From: Streptomyces justiciae
GTDB lineage: Bacteria > Actinomycetota > Actinomycetes > Streptomycetales > Streptomycetaceae
Assembly: GCF_015163075.1 (NCBI RefSeq)
Contig: NZ_JADDXU010000010.1
Location: forward strand, 62,001-126,000
Reading direction: 5' to 3'
DNA: 64,000 nucleotides
The position numbers and the translations under genes were made by a program. The notes beneath the pieces were generated by a model. The model had not been told where the DNA came from. It saw only the letters and a list, made by a program, of their open reading frames with translations, and made no database searches. Every line of letters begins with the position of its first letter. Within the stretch, counting starts at the first letter, position 1. Shown one piece after another: positions 34,911 to 41,819 of the stretch.

Positions 34911-34922
34911 GAAAGCGCTTGC
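34911..34922. promoter_or_regulatory. LacI-type operator upstream of the pectin operon
   Basis: GAAAGCGCTTGC, with the perfect core AAGCGCTT, fits the carbohydrate LacI operator consensus TGNAANCGNTTNCA when read on the minus strand. It lies 40 bp before the PL26-like start. No adjacent lacI gene codes for its regulator. Confidence 0.6.
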
Positions 34923-35036
34923 ATCGCTTCGGAGATCACTGTGGTCCCACCCTCCCCTCCCTGTCGACGGTTTGGACGGCCGCGCCACAAGACCGCAATG
35001 AAGCGATCATGAAACGGCAGGACCAAACACCGAAGA

Positions 35037-35060
35037 CCGGACCCGGGGATCGGGATCCGG
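35037..35060 (-). terminator. Possible terminator of the M23 peptidase gene
   Basis: CCGGACCCG and CGGGATCCGG pair with a single bulge, about 60 bp after the peptidase stop. There is no T-tract, as is common in Streptomyces. Confidence 0.4.
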
Positions 35061-35118
35061 CCTTCGATGGCATCGGGGGAGGGAGCGTCAGCCGACGCGG
35101 CACCCTCAGAAAGGAGCG

Positions 35119-36051
35119 TCAGCCGACGGCGACGCCCTTCGAGCGGAGGTACGCCACCGGGTCCACGTCCGAGCCGTAGTCCGGCGTCGTCCGGATCTCG
35201 AAGTGGAGGTGCGGACCGGTCACGTTGCCGGTGGCGCCGGAGAGGCCGACCTGCTGGCCCTCGGTGACGGTCTGGCCGGACGAGACCGAGAGCGAGGACA
35301 GGTGGGCGTACTGCGCGTAGTAGCCGTCGGCGAGCTTGATGACGACCTGGTTGCCGTACGCGCCGCCCCAGCCGGCGGAGACGACGGTGCCCGCGCCCAC
35401 GGCCTTCAGCGAGGTGCCGGTCGGGACGACGAAGTCGACACCCGTGTGGTAACCGCTGGACCACATGCTGCCGGCCGTGTGGTACGCCGTGCCGACGGTG
35501 GCGCCGGAGACGGGAAGCGTGAAGCCGCTGGAACTGGCGGTGCTGGTCGTCTCGCTGCTCTGGGTGGCGGTCGTCTTGTCCGAAGACGACGAGGAAGAGG
35601 AAGAGGACTTCTGCGTGCTGCCCGACGTGTCGGCGGACTTCTCCGTGCTCGCCGCCGCCTTCTTGCCCAGCGTGAGCTTCAGGCCGGGGTGGATGAGCGA
35701 CGGGTCGGACCCGACGGCCTCGCGGTTGTCCGAGTACAGCTTCTTCCAGCCGCCGGTGACGTTCTGCTCGTCGGCGATCTTCGAGAGGTAGTCGCCGGCC
35801 TTCACCGAATAGGTGCGCACTGTCGCGGTGTTCGCCGCGTCCTTCTTCTGTGTGGCCTTCTCGGTGACCGTCTTCGCGGCGACCGGAACGGACTGGACGG
35901 CCTTTTCCGAAACGGACTGGCCGGTGGCCGCGTGGGCGCCGGTGGCACCCATCAGAGGCAGGGCGAGTGCGGCGCCACCGGTTCCGGCGACGGCGATCGA
36001 GCGGGTGAGGCGCTGGGACTTCGGACGGCGGTGCTTACCCTTCGCGGGCAT
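35119..36051 (-). CDS. LysM-M23 peptidase (secreted cell-wall endopeptidase)
   Basis: 310 residues. A basic N-terminus and Sec signal (to about 42) precede a LysM peptidoglycan-binding domain (79-129: TYSVKAGDYLSKIADEQNV) and a Ser/Thr-rich linker (about 132-175). The M23 metallo-endopeptidase domain follows (about 185-305), with GYHTGVDFV as the HxxxD pair and HLHFE as the second zinc motif. It cleaves peptide cross-links in the wall. Expression is expected to be governed by the c-di-AMP riboswitch just upstream. Confidence 0.94.
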   Translation of the reverse strand: MPAKGKHRRPKSQRLTRSIAVAGTGGAALALPLMGATGAHAATGQSVSEKAVQSVPVAAKTVTEKATQKKDAANTATVRTYSVKAGDYLSKIADEQNVTGGWKKLYSDNREAVGSDPSLIHPGLKLTLGKKAAASTEKSADTSGSTQKSSSSSSSSSDKTTATQSSETTSTASSSGFTLPVSGATVGTAYHTAGSMWSSGYHTGVDFVVPTGTSLKAVGAGTVVSAGWGGAYGNQVVIKLADGYYAQYAHLSSLSVSSGQTVTEGQQVGLSGATGNVTGPHLHFEIRTTPDYGSDVDPVAYLRSKGVAVG

Positions 36052-36066
36052 GGCGAATTCCTCTCC

Positions 36067-36243
36067 GGCGCCTGCGAGGTGAGCTGTCGGGTGCGGACTG
36101 GAGATGTCCGGACGCACCGAGGTGCGACTTAACCCCAAGCCTGTTCCGGAAGACCGGTCCAGGCGGTTGTACCTGTGGGTCCCCCGCTCCTGCCGTTCAC
36201 GGGTGAGTTGTGCGGATTCCGGGCGGCGGCAGGATTGGGCGTC
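36067..36243 (-). ncRNA. c-di-AMP (ydaO/yuaA) riboswitch upstream of the M23 peptidase
   Basis: The minus strand holds the recognisable ydaO blocks in order: CCCAATCCTGCCG, GCAGGAGCGGGGGACCCA, CTTGGGGTTAAGTCG, and ACCCGACAGCTCACCTCGCA, followed by GGCGCC closing P1 with GACGCC at the 5' end. It ends 15 bp before the peptidase ATG. In Streptomyces this RNA switches wall-lytic genes off at high c-di-AMP, linking wall remodelling to osmotic and potassium status. Confidence 0.9.
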
Positions 36244-36531
36244 CGTCCGGATTGGTGGCGAACGTAAGCGAGGAAGACGCAAAGGGACAAGTAAGAGGTT
36301 CCAGGGTGATTGCGTTCCTCTTGATCCGCTGTGAAATTCACGGTCACCCTCCGTGTTTCGGCGGGCCTTCCCGGAACGCAAACACCCAGCTTTTGAAGGC
36401 GAATTACGTGAACATGACGGGCGACTCAGGGTCACCGATATGACGCTGCTCACGTGCCGTTTCCACAGCTTCCCTTATTCCAGAGCGAGTTGGAATGAAG
36501 CCTACGGAAGCCGCCAATTCGGACAGAAAGC
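36244..36531. promoter_or_regulatory. Promoter region of the riboswitch-peptidase unit
   Basis: This 288-bp gene-free stretch is clearly more AT-rich than its surroundings and must contain the promoter of the riboswitch transcript and the end of the alpha-galactosidase mRNA. A perfect GTGAA-A-TTCAC palindrome lies at 36331-36341. No reading frame with Streptomyces codon use is present. Confidence 0.5.
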
Positions 36532-38613
36532 TCAGATGCGACGCAGCCGTAGAACTGCCGCATCCAGATCGCCCCGCAATCCCACCCGCAGCCCGTGATG
36601 CAGCAATACGGCACCTCTGTGAATTTCGCCCGTTTCACGGCATTCATACGACGCTGTCGGGTCGAGTCCGCGCAGCCGCAGCGCCGGAACGGGTTCGCCG
36701 TACCGCTGCGACTGGAGCCAGGCGAGGACGACGGCCTCGTCCCCGAGGACGTACTGCACGGCGCTCAGGCCGTCGCCCTGCGGCGCCCGCAGCCGGTACT
36801 GGTCGCCGCGCTGCACGAGCGGCCGGATGTCCTTGTAGAGCTCCACCCACTCGCGGGCCTCGGCGAGCTCCTCCTCGGTCCACTGGGTGAGGTCGCCGCC
36901 GACGCCGAGCACGCCCGCCATGGCGCTGACGAAGCGGAAGCGCAAGGAGCTGACACGGCCGTTGAGCATGGCGTTCGGACTGTCGGTGACCCAGGCCGCC
37001 ATCACGCGCGCGGGGTGGATCTGGCTGAAGCCGTGCTGGATGGCGAGCCGGTCGAGCGGGTCGGTGTTGTCGGAGGTCCACACCTGGTCCGTACGGCCGA
37101 GGACACCGAGGTCGATGCGGCCGCCGCCGCCCGAGCAGGACTCGAAGGCGACGCCGGGGTGGGCGGCCCGCAGCCGGTCCAACAGGGCGTAGAAGGCGTG
37201 CACATGGTCGACCCAGAGCCGCTGCGGATAGGCCTCGCCGGGCCAGCCCGCGTCGGTGAAGCAGCGGTTGAAGTCCCACTTCACGTAGTCGATCGGGGCG
37301 CTGGACAGCAGCGCGTCGAGCTGCCCCCACAGGTACTCCTGGACGTCCTCACGCGCGAGGTTGAGGACGAGCTGATTGCGCAGTTCCGTCCGCTTTCGTC
37401 CCGGCTGGAACTGCACCCAGTCGGGGTGTGCCCGGTACAGGTCGCTGTCCGGGTTGACCATCTCGGGCTCGACCCAGATGCCGAACTGCATCCCGAGCGC
37501 GTGCACATAGTCGGCGAGGGGCTTCAGGCCGCCCGGGAAGCGGTCTCGGTTGACCGTCCAGTCGCCGAGCCCGGCGCGGTCGCTGGTGCGGGCGCCGAAC
37601 CAGCCGTCGTCGACGACGAACAGCTCGACGCCGATGGCCGCGGCCCGCCGCGCGAGGTTCCCCTGCTGCTCCTCGGAGATGTCGAACTCGGTGGCCTCCC
37701 AGGAGTTGAACAGCACCGGCCGGTCCTGGTCGGCCTCCGGGACGACGTACGTCCGCTGGTAGGCGTGCCAGGCCCGGCTGGCGCCGCCGAAACCGCCGTC
37801 GCTCCACAGTCCGGCGAAGACGGGCGTGGTGAACGGCTCGCCCGCCGCCAGGCTCAGCAGCCCCGACTCGTCGTATCCGGCGCCGCCGGTGATCTGCACG
37901 CGCGTGTCGGGGAGTTGGGCCACCGCGATCCGCCAGGAGCCCGACCAGCCGAGGGCGCAGGCGTAGACCTCGCCGCGCTCCTCCGTGGCGTCGGTGTCGA
38001 GGGCGACCCAGGGCAGGTGCTGGTGGCTGGTGTGGCCGCGGCGGCTGCCGATGACCTTCTCACCGTAGGTGAGGGGGGAGCGCACGAGCCGGGACTCGGC
38101 GGCCCAGCGGCCGTGCAGCTGGGAGAGCCGCCAGTCCTCGCGGTCGGGCAGGGTCCAGGTGGCGGAGTCGGCGCGAAGCAGCTCCAGGGTGTCCGGCCCC
38201 TGGTTCTCCAGGGTCGTCCAGCGCTCCACCACGTCGCCGCGCATGCGGTAGTGCAGCGTGACGACGAGCCCGCCGTCCCGGAAGCGGAGCCGAAGCTCAT
38301 CGGCGTCGGCGTCGGTCTCGTACGCCTCGAAGCTCCACTCGGTGCCGCGGCGCTCGTCGGTGCGGACCGAAAGGGCGGGGCGGACGAAGCGGGGGCCGCC
38401 CTCGACCGGGTACTCCTCGCGTCCGTCGAGCGGGGACTCGAAGGGCCAGTAGTCGGGCAGTGGACGGACCGCGAGCGCCTCGGCGTCGGCCAGCGCGATG
38501 GTCGGGCCCCAGTGCAGATGCAGCAGCTCGTCGCCCTCGGTGAGGTGGACGGCGTAGCTGCTGGCGGGCCCGGTCAGGAGCCAGGTGCGGCCGTTGGGGG
38601 CGATCTCCAGCAT
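36532..38613 (-). CDS. Alpha-galactosidase, glycoside hydrolase family 36
   Basis: 693 residues. The N-terminal beta-supersandwich spans about 1-290 and the (beta/alpha)8 barrel about 300-620. VKWDFNR (Asp447) carries the nucleophile, and SDNTDP (514-519) the acid/base Asp region; CSGGGGRIDLGVL fits the substrate loop. No signal peptide, so it acts in the cytoplasm on imported alpha-galactosides. It may process galactose side chains released from pectin. A TGGTACT/AGTACCA palindrome lies in its promoter region. Confidence 0.95.
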   Translation of the reverse strand: MLEIAPNGRTWLLTGPASSYAVHLTEGDELLHLHWGPTIALADAEALAVRPLPDYWPFESPLDGREEYPVEGGPRFVRPALSVRTDERRGTEWSFEAYETDADADELRLRFRDGGLVVTLHYRMRGDVVERWTTLENQGPDTLELLRADSATWTLPDREDWRLSQLHGRWAAESRLVRSPLTYGEKVIGSRRGHTSHQHLPWVALDTDATEERGEVYACALGWSGSWRIAVAQLPDTRVQITGGAGYDESGLLSLAAGEPFTTPVFAGLWSDGGFGGASRAWHAYQRTYVVPEADQDRPVLFNSWEATEFDISEEQQGNLARRAAAIGVELFVVDDGWFGARTSDRAGLGDWTVNRDRFPGGLKPLADYVHALGMQFGIWVEPEMVNPDSDLYRAHPDWVQFQPGRKRTELRNQLVLNLAREDVQEYLWGQLDALLSSAPIDYVKWDFNRCFTDAGWPGEAYPQRLWVDHVHAFYALLDRLRAAHPGVAFESCSGGGGRIDLGVLGRTDQVWTSDNTDPLDRLAIQHGFSQIHPARVMAAWVTDSPNAMLNGRVSSLRFRFVSAMAGVLGVGGDLTQWTEEELAEAREWVELYKDIRPLVQRGDQYRLRAPQGDGLSAVQYVLGDEAVVLAWLQSQRYGEPVPALRLRGLDPTASYECRETGEIHRGAVLLHHGLRVGLRGDLDAAVLRLRRI

Positions 38614-38645
38614 GGAACCTCACAGATGCGAACAGGGTCGAACAG

Positions 38646-38661
38646 TGGTACTCAAGTACCA
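38646..38661. promoter_or_regulatory. Operator-like palindrome before the alpha-galactosidase gene
   Basis: TGGTACT-CA-AGTACCA has perfect 7-bp arms and lies 33 bp upstream of the GH36 start. This is a typical operator position for a sugar-responsive GntR or LacI-type regulator. The phosphatase gene starts 130 bp away in the opposite direction. Confidence 0.5.
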
Positions 38662-38792
38662 ACATCATCAAGGGCCGAGGGGCCCGGATGCAACGCCTGT
38701 GGACAACTCATTGCCCCAGGAACCCATGTCGTATCGTCGGAAGCGTGCCCGTCGGCGAGCCGCGGCGACGGGGCCGGCTGGGAGGAGCCCCC

Positions 38793-39590
38793 GTGACGCA
38801 GCAGATCCCGTCGACCGAGCCCGAGCTGGCCGGAGTCCGCAACTTCCGTGACGTGGGCGGCCTGCCGACCGAGGACGGCCGGCGGGTGCGGTACGGGGTG
38901 CTGTTCCGCAGCGGCCATCTCGCGCACGCGACCGACGAGGACGCCGCGTTCCTGGACTCCCTCGGGCTGCACACGATCTTCGACTTCCGCAACGCCTCGG
39001 ACCAGAAGCTGGAGGGTCCGGACGTCGAGCTGGCGGGTGTGCGCAATGTGAACCTGCCGCTGAGCGACCCGGCGGACGGCGCGGAGTTCTGGAAGATGGT
39101 CCGGGACGGCGAGATCGAGCAGCTGCGCGAGATCCTCGGCGACAACAAGGCGGCGAACCGGATGATCGCCTCGTACCGGAAGATCGTGAAGGAGCGCACC
39201 GCGGAGCACGCGCGCGTGCTGCACTCCCTCGCCGAGGACAGCGTCCCGGCGCTGATGCACTGCGCGGCGGGCAAGGACCGCGCGGGTCTGTCGATAGCGG
39301 TGACGCTGCTCGCGCTCGGCGTGGAGCGGGAGGCGATCGTCGCCGACTACCTGGAGTCCAACGCCAAGCACCGCCGCTACAAGGTGCACCGCAGCAGCAG
39401 CTCGGTCGCCGCCTACTCCCCCGAGGTCATGGAGCTGCTCGCGCCGCTCTTCGACGCCCGCGCGGAGTATCTGGAGGCCGCCTTCGAGACCATCGAGGAG
39501 ACCTGGGGCGGCGTCGAGGCCTATCTGGAGCAGGGGCTCGGCATCACGCCGGAGATCCGGGAGCGGCTGCGCGAGCGCCTGCTCGACTGA
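38793..39590 (+). CDS. Tyrosine/lipid phosphatase (Y_phosphatase3 family)
   Basis: 265 residues. The P-loop HCAAGKDRAG has the family-specific KD after CxxG, as in mycobacterial PtpB and Listeria LipA, which act on phosphotyrosine and phosphoinositides. GVRNFRDVGGLPT at the N-terminus is also typical. GTG at 38793 follows GGGAGGAG; the open frame extends 35 codons upstream without a ribosome site. It converges on the hopanoid locus with only a 4-bp gap. Confidence 0.9.
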   Translation: MTQQIPSTEPELAGVRNFRDVGGLPTEDGRRVRYGVLFRSGHLAHATDEDAAFLDSLGLHTIFDFRNASDQKLEGPDVELAGVRNVNLPLSDPADGAEFWKMVRDGEIEQLREILGDNKAANRMIASYRKIVKERTAEHARVLHSLAEDSVPALMHCAAGKDRAGLSIAVTLLALGVEREAIVADYLESNAKHRRYKVHRSSSSVAAYSPEVMELLAPLFDARAEYLEAAFETIEETWGGVEAYLEQGLGITPEIRERLRERLLD

Positions 39591-39594
39591 CGGT

Positions 39595-39717
39595 TCACTG
39601 CCCGGCGCCCACCTCGAACAGCAGGTAGATGAAGGCCGCGAAGACGTGCCCGACGGCGATGTAGATGATCAGCCGTACCCACAGGGCGCGCGGGAACTTC
39701 TCCTCCATGTCGGTCAT
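39595..39717 (-). CDS. Small single-span membrane protein (DUF6126-like) of the hopanoid locus
   Basis: 40 residues: a charged N-terminus with KFPRALW, then one membrane helix (about 14-36). It overlaps the stop of the XRE/cupin gene by 4 bp (ATGA at 39714-39717) and is therefore coupled to it. Position and size match the small hydrophobic protein that ends the S. coelicolor hop cluster. Its function is unknown; a partner or anchor for the regulator is a guess. Confidence 0.75.
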   Translation of the reverse strand: MTDMEEKFPRALWVRLIIYIAVGHVFAAFIYLLFEVGAGQ

Positions 39718-40370
39718 GGCGTCTCTCCAGGGGTCGGGCCCAGGCACAGGGTGGCCGTGGGGCTCTGCAACAGGGTGTGGACGAAGAGCAGCTCGGTCCC
39801 GTCGGGGTCCTGGGCCGCGATGCGGTGCGGGGTGAGCGAGTCGAAGTGCGCGCTGTCGCCGGGTCCGAGCCGGTGCGTGGTGTCCCCGAGCCGCAGCCGG
39901 AGGCGGCCGCGCAGCACGTACAGCCACTCCTCGCCGGGATGGACGCGCACGATGTCGCCCTGTGAGCCGTACGGCACCTGCACCCGCAGCGCCTGCATGC
40001 CGCGCCCGGCGGCACCGGCCTGCCAGTAGGTCCAGCCGCCGGCGGCGGTCGGTTCCATGTCGGCGGCGCGCACCACGGCGTCCCGTTCGGTGACCGTCTC
40101 GCCGAGCAGTTCGGAGACGGTCGTACCGTAGATGCGGGCGAGCGCGAGCAGCATCGGCAGCGAGGGCTGGCGCTGCCCGGTCTCCAGCCGGGAGAGGTGC
40201 GCGGGCGAGAGCCCGGCGCTGCGGGCGGCGGCCTCCAGCGTCAGGGAGGCGCGGCGGCGCAGGGCGCGAAGCTGCGGTGCGACGGCGGGCAGGGCGTCGG
40301 CAGCCAGGGAGTCGGCAGCCAGGGAGTCGGCCGGGCCCGGCTCGGATTCCGGAGAGCTCATGCTCTCCAT
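39714..40370 (-). CDS. XRE-family regulator with cupin domain, hopanoid-locus linked
   Basis: 218 residues. The leader contains a duplicated ADSLAADSLAADALP segment. An HTH follows (about 32-88: RRASLTLEAAARSAGLSPAH, LSRLETGQRQPSL), then a cupin (about 125-205: GDIVRVHPGEEWLYVLRGRL). Two copies of a 15-bp operator lie 13-47 bp upstream of its start, so it is probably autoregulated. Whether it controls the hopanoid genes upstream or only itself and the small membrane gene is open. Confidence 0.9.
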   Translation of the reverse strand: MESMSSPESEPGPADSLAADSLAADALPAVAPQLRALRRRASLTLEAAARSAGLSPAHLSRLETGQRQPSLPMLLALARIYGTTVSELLGETVTERDAVVRAADMEPTAAGGWTYWQAGAAGRGMQALRVQVPYGSQGDIVRVHPGEEWLYVLRGRLRLRLGDTTHRLGPGDSAHFDSLTPHRIAAQDPDGTELLFVHTLLQSPTATLCLGPTPGETP

Positions 40371-40382
40371 TCAGCCGGAGGC

Positions 40383-40417
40383 TTGCCTCTGCGGCAAATT
40401 TCTTGCCTCAGAGGCAA
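40383..40417. promoter_or_regulatory. Twin operators of the XRE/cupin gene
   Basis: TTGCCTCTGCGGCAA (40383-40397) and TTGCCTCAGAGGCAA (40403-40417) are two copies of one dyad with TTGCC/GGCAA ends, spaced 20 bp centre to centre, two helical turns. The second is a perfect palindrome. This is what cooperative binding by an XRE dimer requires. Confidence 0.8.
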
Positions 40418-40433
40418 AATCCCCGAGGGGCGG

Positions 40434-41819
40434 CTACCGGTTGGCCACTGCCTGCTTCACCAGCGTCTTGCCGAAGTCCCACATCAGCCCGCCCCCGCCA
40501 TGGGCGTCATCCATGATCTCCGTGAAGGCGTCGACGAACCGGTCCACCTCCCGCTCCCCCACGGTCAGCGGCGGAATCAGCTTGATCACCTCCAGGTGAT
40601 CGCCGGACACCTGCGTCAGAATCCGGTGCCGCTGGAGCAGCGGTACGACGACCATCTGGGCGAACAGCCCCTTGCGCGCGGCCTGGAGCATGGTCCAACG
40701 GCTGCGCAGCCCCAGCGACTTGGGCCGCCCGAACTCGATGCCGACCATCAGGCCCCGGCCGCGCACGTCGGCGAGCAGCTCGTACTTGTCGACGAGCGCG
40801 GCGAGCCGGGACTTCAGCAGCTCGCCCGTCGCCCGGGCGTTGGCGACGATCTGCTCGTTCTCCATGACGGACAGCACCGCCAGGCCCGCCGCCATGGCCT
40901 GCGCGTTGGACCCGAAGCTCGCCGAGTGGACCAGGACGCGGTCGATCGATGAGTAGACCTTCTTGAAGATCCAGTCCTTGCCGAGCGTGGCGCCCACGGG
41001 CACATAGCCGCCGGACAGCGCCTTCGCCACGCACACCAGGTCGGGCTCGACGCCGTCCTCGTGCTGGTAGGCGTAGAAGTCACCGGTGCGCCCGAGGCCG
41101 GTCTGCACCTCGTCCGCGATGAGCAACGCCTTGTGCTTGTGCAGCAGTTCCTGGGCGGCCCGCAGATAGCCGGGCGGGGCCTCGTGGACGCCCTTGCCCT
41201 GGATCGGCTCGACGATCAGGGCGGCGACGTCGCCCTTCTTCAACTCCCTTGCCAGGGCGTCGAGATCACCGAGGGGTACGGCGGTGTCGGGCAGCAGCGG
41301 GGCGAAGCCGTCCCGGAAGCCGTCCTCGCCGTTGACCGACAGCGAGCCCGTGGTGAGCCCGTGGAAGGCGTGCTCGCAGTACAGGACGCGGGGCCTGCCG
41401 GTGGCGCGGCGGGCGAACTTCAGCGCGGTCTCGACCGCCTCGGTGCCGCTGTTGCCGAAGAACACCCGGTCCAGATGCGGGCTGTACGCGAGCAGCTTCT
41501 CCGCCAGCAGCCCGGGCAGCGGCTGGCAGTCGAAGCGGGTGAGGTCGGCGAGGCCGGCGTCGAGGACGTCGTGCAGCGCCTTGCGGACGACGGGGTGATG
41601 GCGGCCCAGGCCCATCACCCCGAACCCGGCGAGCATGTCCAGGTAGTCGTTGCCGTCCGCGTCCCAGAAGTAGGCGCCCTCGGCCCGCTCGTAGACCTTG
41701 TCGAAGCCGATGGTGTGCAGCATGCGCGGGAGCTGGTGGTTGAGGTACTTGGTGTGCAGCTCGTAGCGCTCGGCTCCGCGCTCGGCGAGGAGTCTGCCGA
41801 GGTCGAACTCGGTGGTCAT
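40434..41819 (-). CDS. hpnO: Class III aminotransferase of hopanoid side-chain synthesis (HpnO-like)
   Basis: 461 residues, PLP fold type I. FFGNSGTEAVETALKFAR binds the phosphate, ADEVQTGLGRTG supplies the PLP Asp, and KALSGGYVPVGATL the Schiff-base Lys. In the hopanoid pathway HpnO converts the ribose-derived side chain to the amine of aminobacteriohopanetriol. Its ATG overlaps dxs by 4 bp. The family also includes acetylornithine and similar transaminases; the assignment rests on the operon. Confidence 0.88.
   Translation of the reverse strand: MTTEFDLGRLLAERGAERYELHTKYLNHQLPRMLHTIGFDKVYERAEGAYFWDADGNDYLDMLAGFGVMGLGRHHPVVRKALHDVLDAGLADLTRFDCQPLPGLLAEKLLAYSPHLDRVFFGNSGTEAVETALKFARRATGRPRVLYCEHAFHGLTTGSLSVNGEDGFRDGFAPLLPDTAVPLGDLDALARELKKGDVAALIVEPIQGKGVHEAPPGYLRAAQELLHKHKALLIADEVQTGLGRTGDFYAYQHEDGVEPDLVCVAKALSGGYVPVGATLGKDWIFKKVYSSIDRVLVHSASFGSNAQAMAAGLAVLSVMENEQIVANARATGELLKSRLAALVDKYELLADVRGRGLMVGIEFGRPKSLGLRSRWTMLQAARKGLFAQMVVVPLLQRHRILTQVSGDHLEVIKLIPPLTVGEREVDRFVDAFTEIMDDAHGGGGLMWDFGKTLVKQAVANR

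Noticed and set aside
34981..35129. 15-bp direct repeat GAGCGTCAGCCGACG (35085 and 35115) as an attachment site
   Set aside because: It merely duplicates the last bases of the M23 gene; no recombinase or mobile DNA is present.
36450..36647. Small ORF between the riboswitch and the alpha-galactosidase
   Set aside because: It overlaps the GH36 C-terminus in another frame and lacks Streptomyces codon bias.
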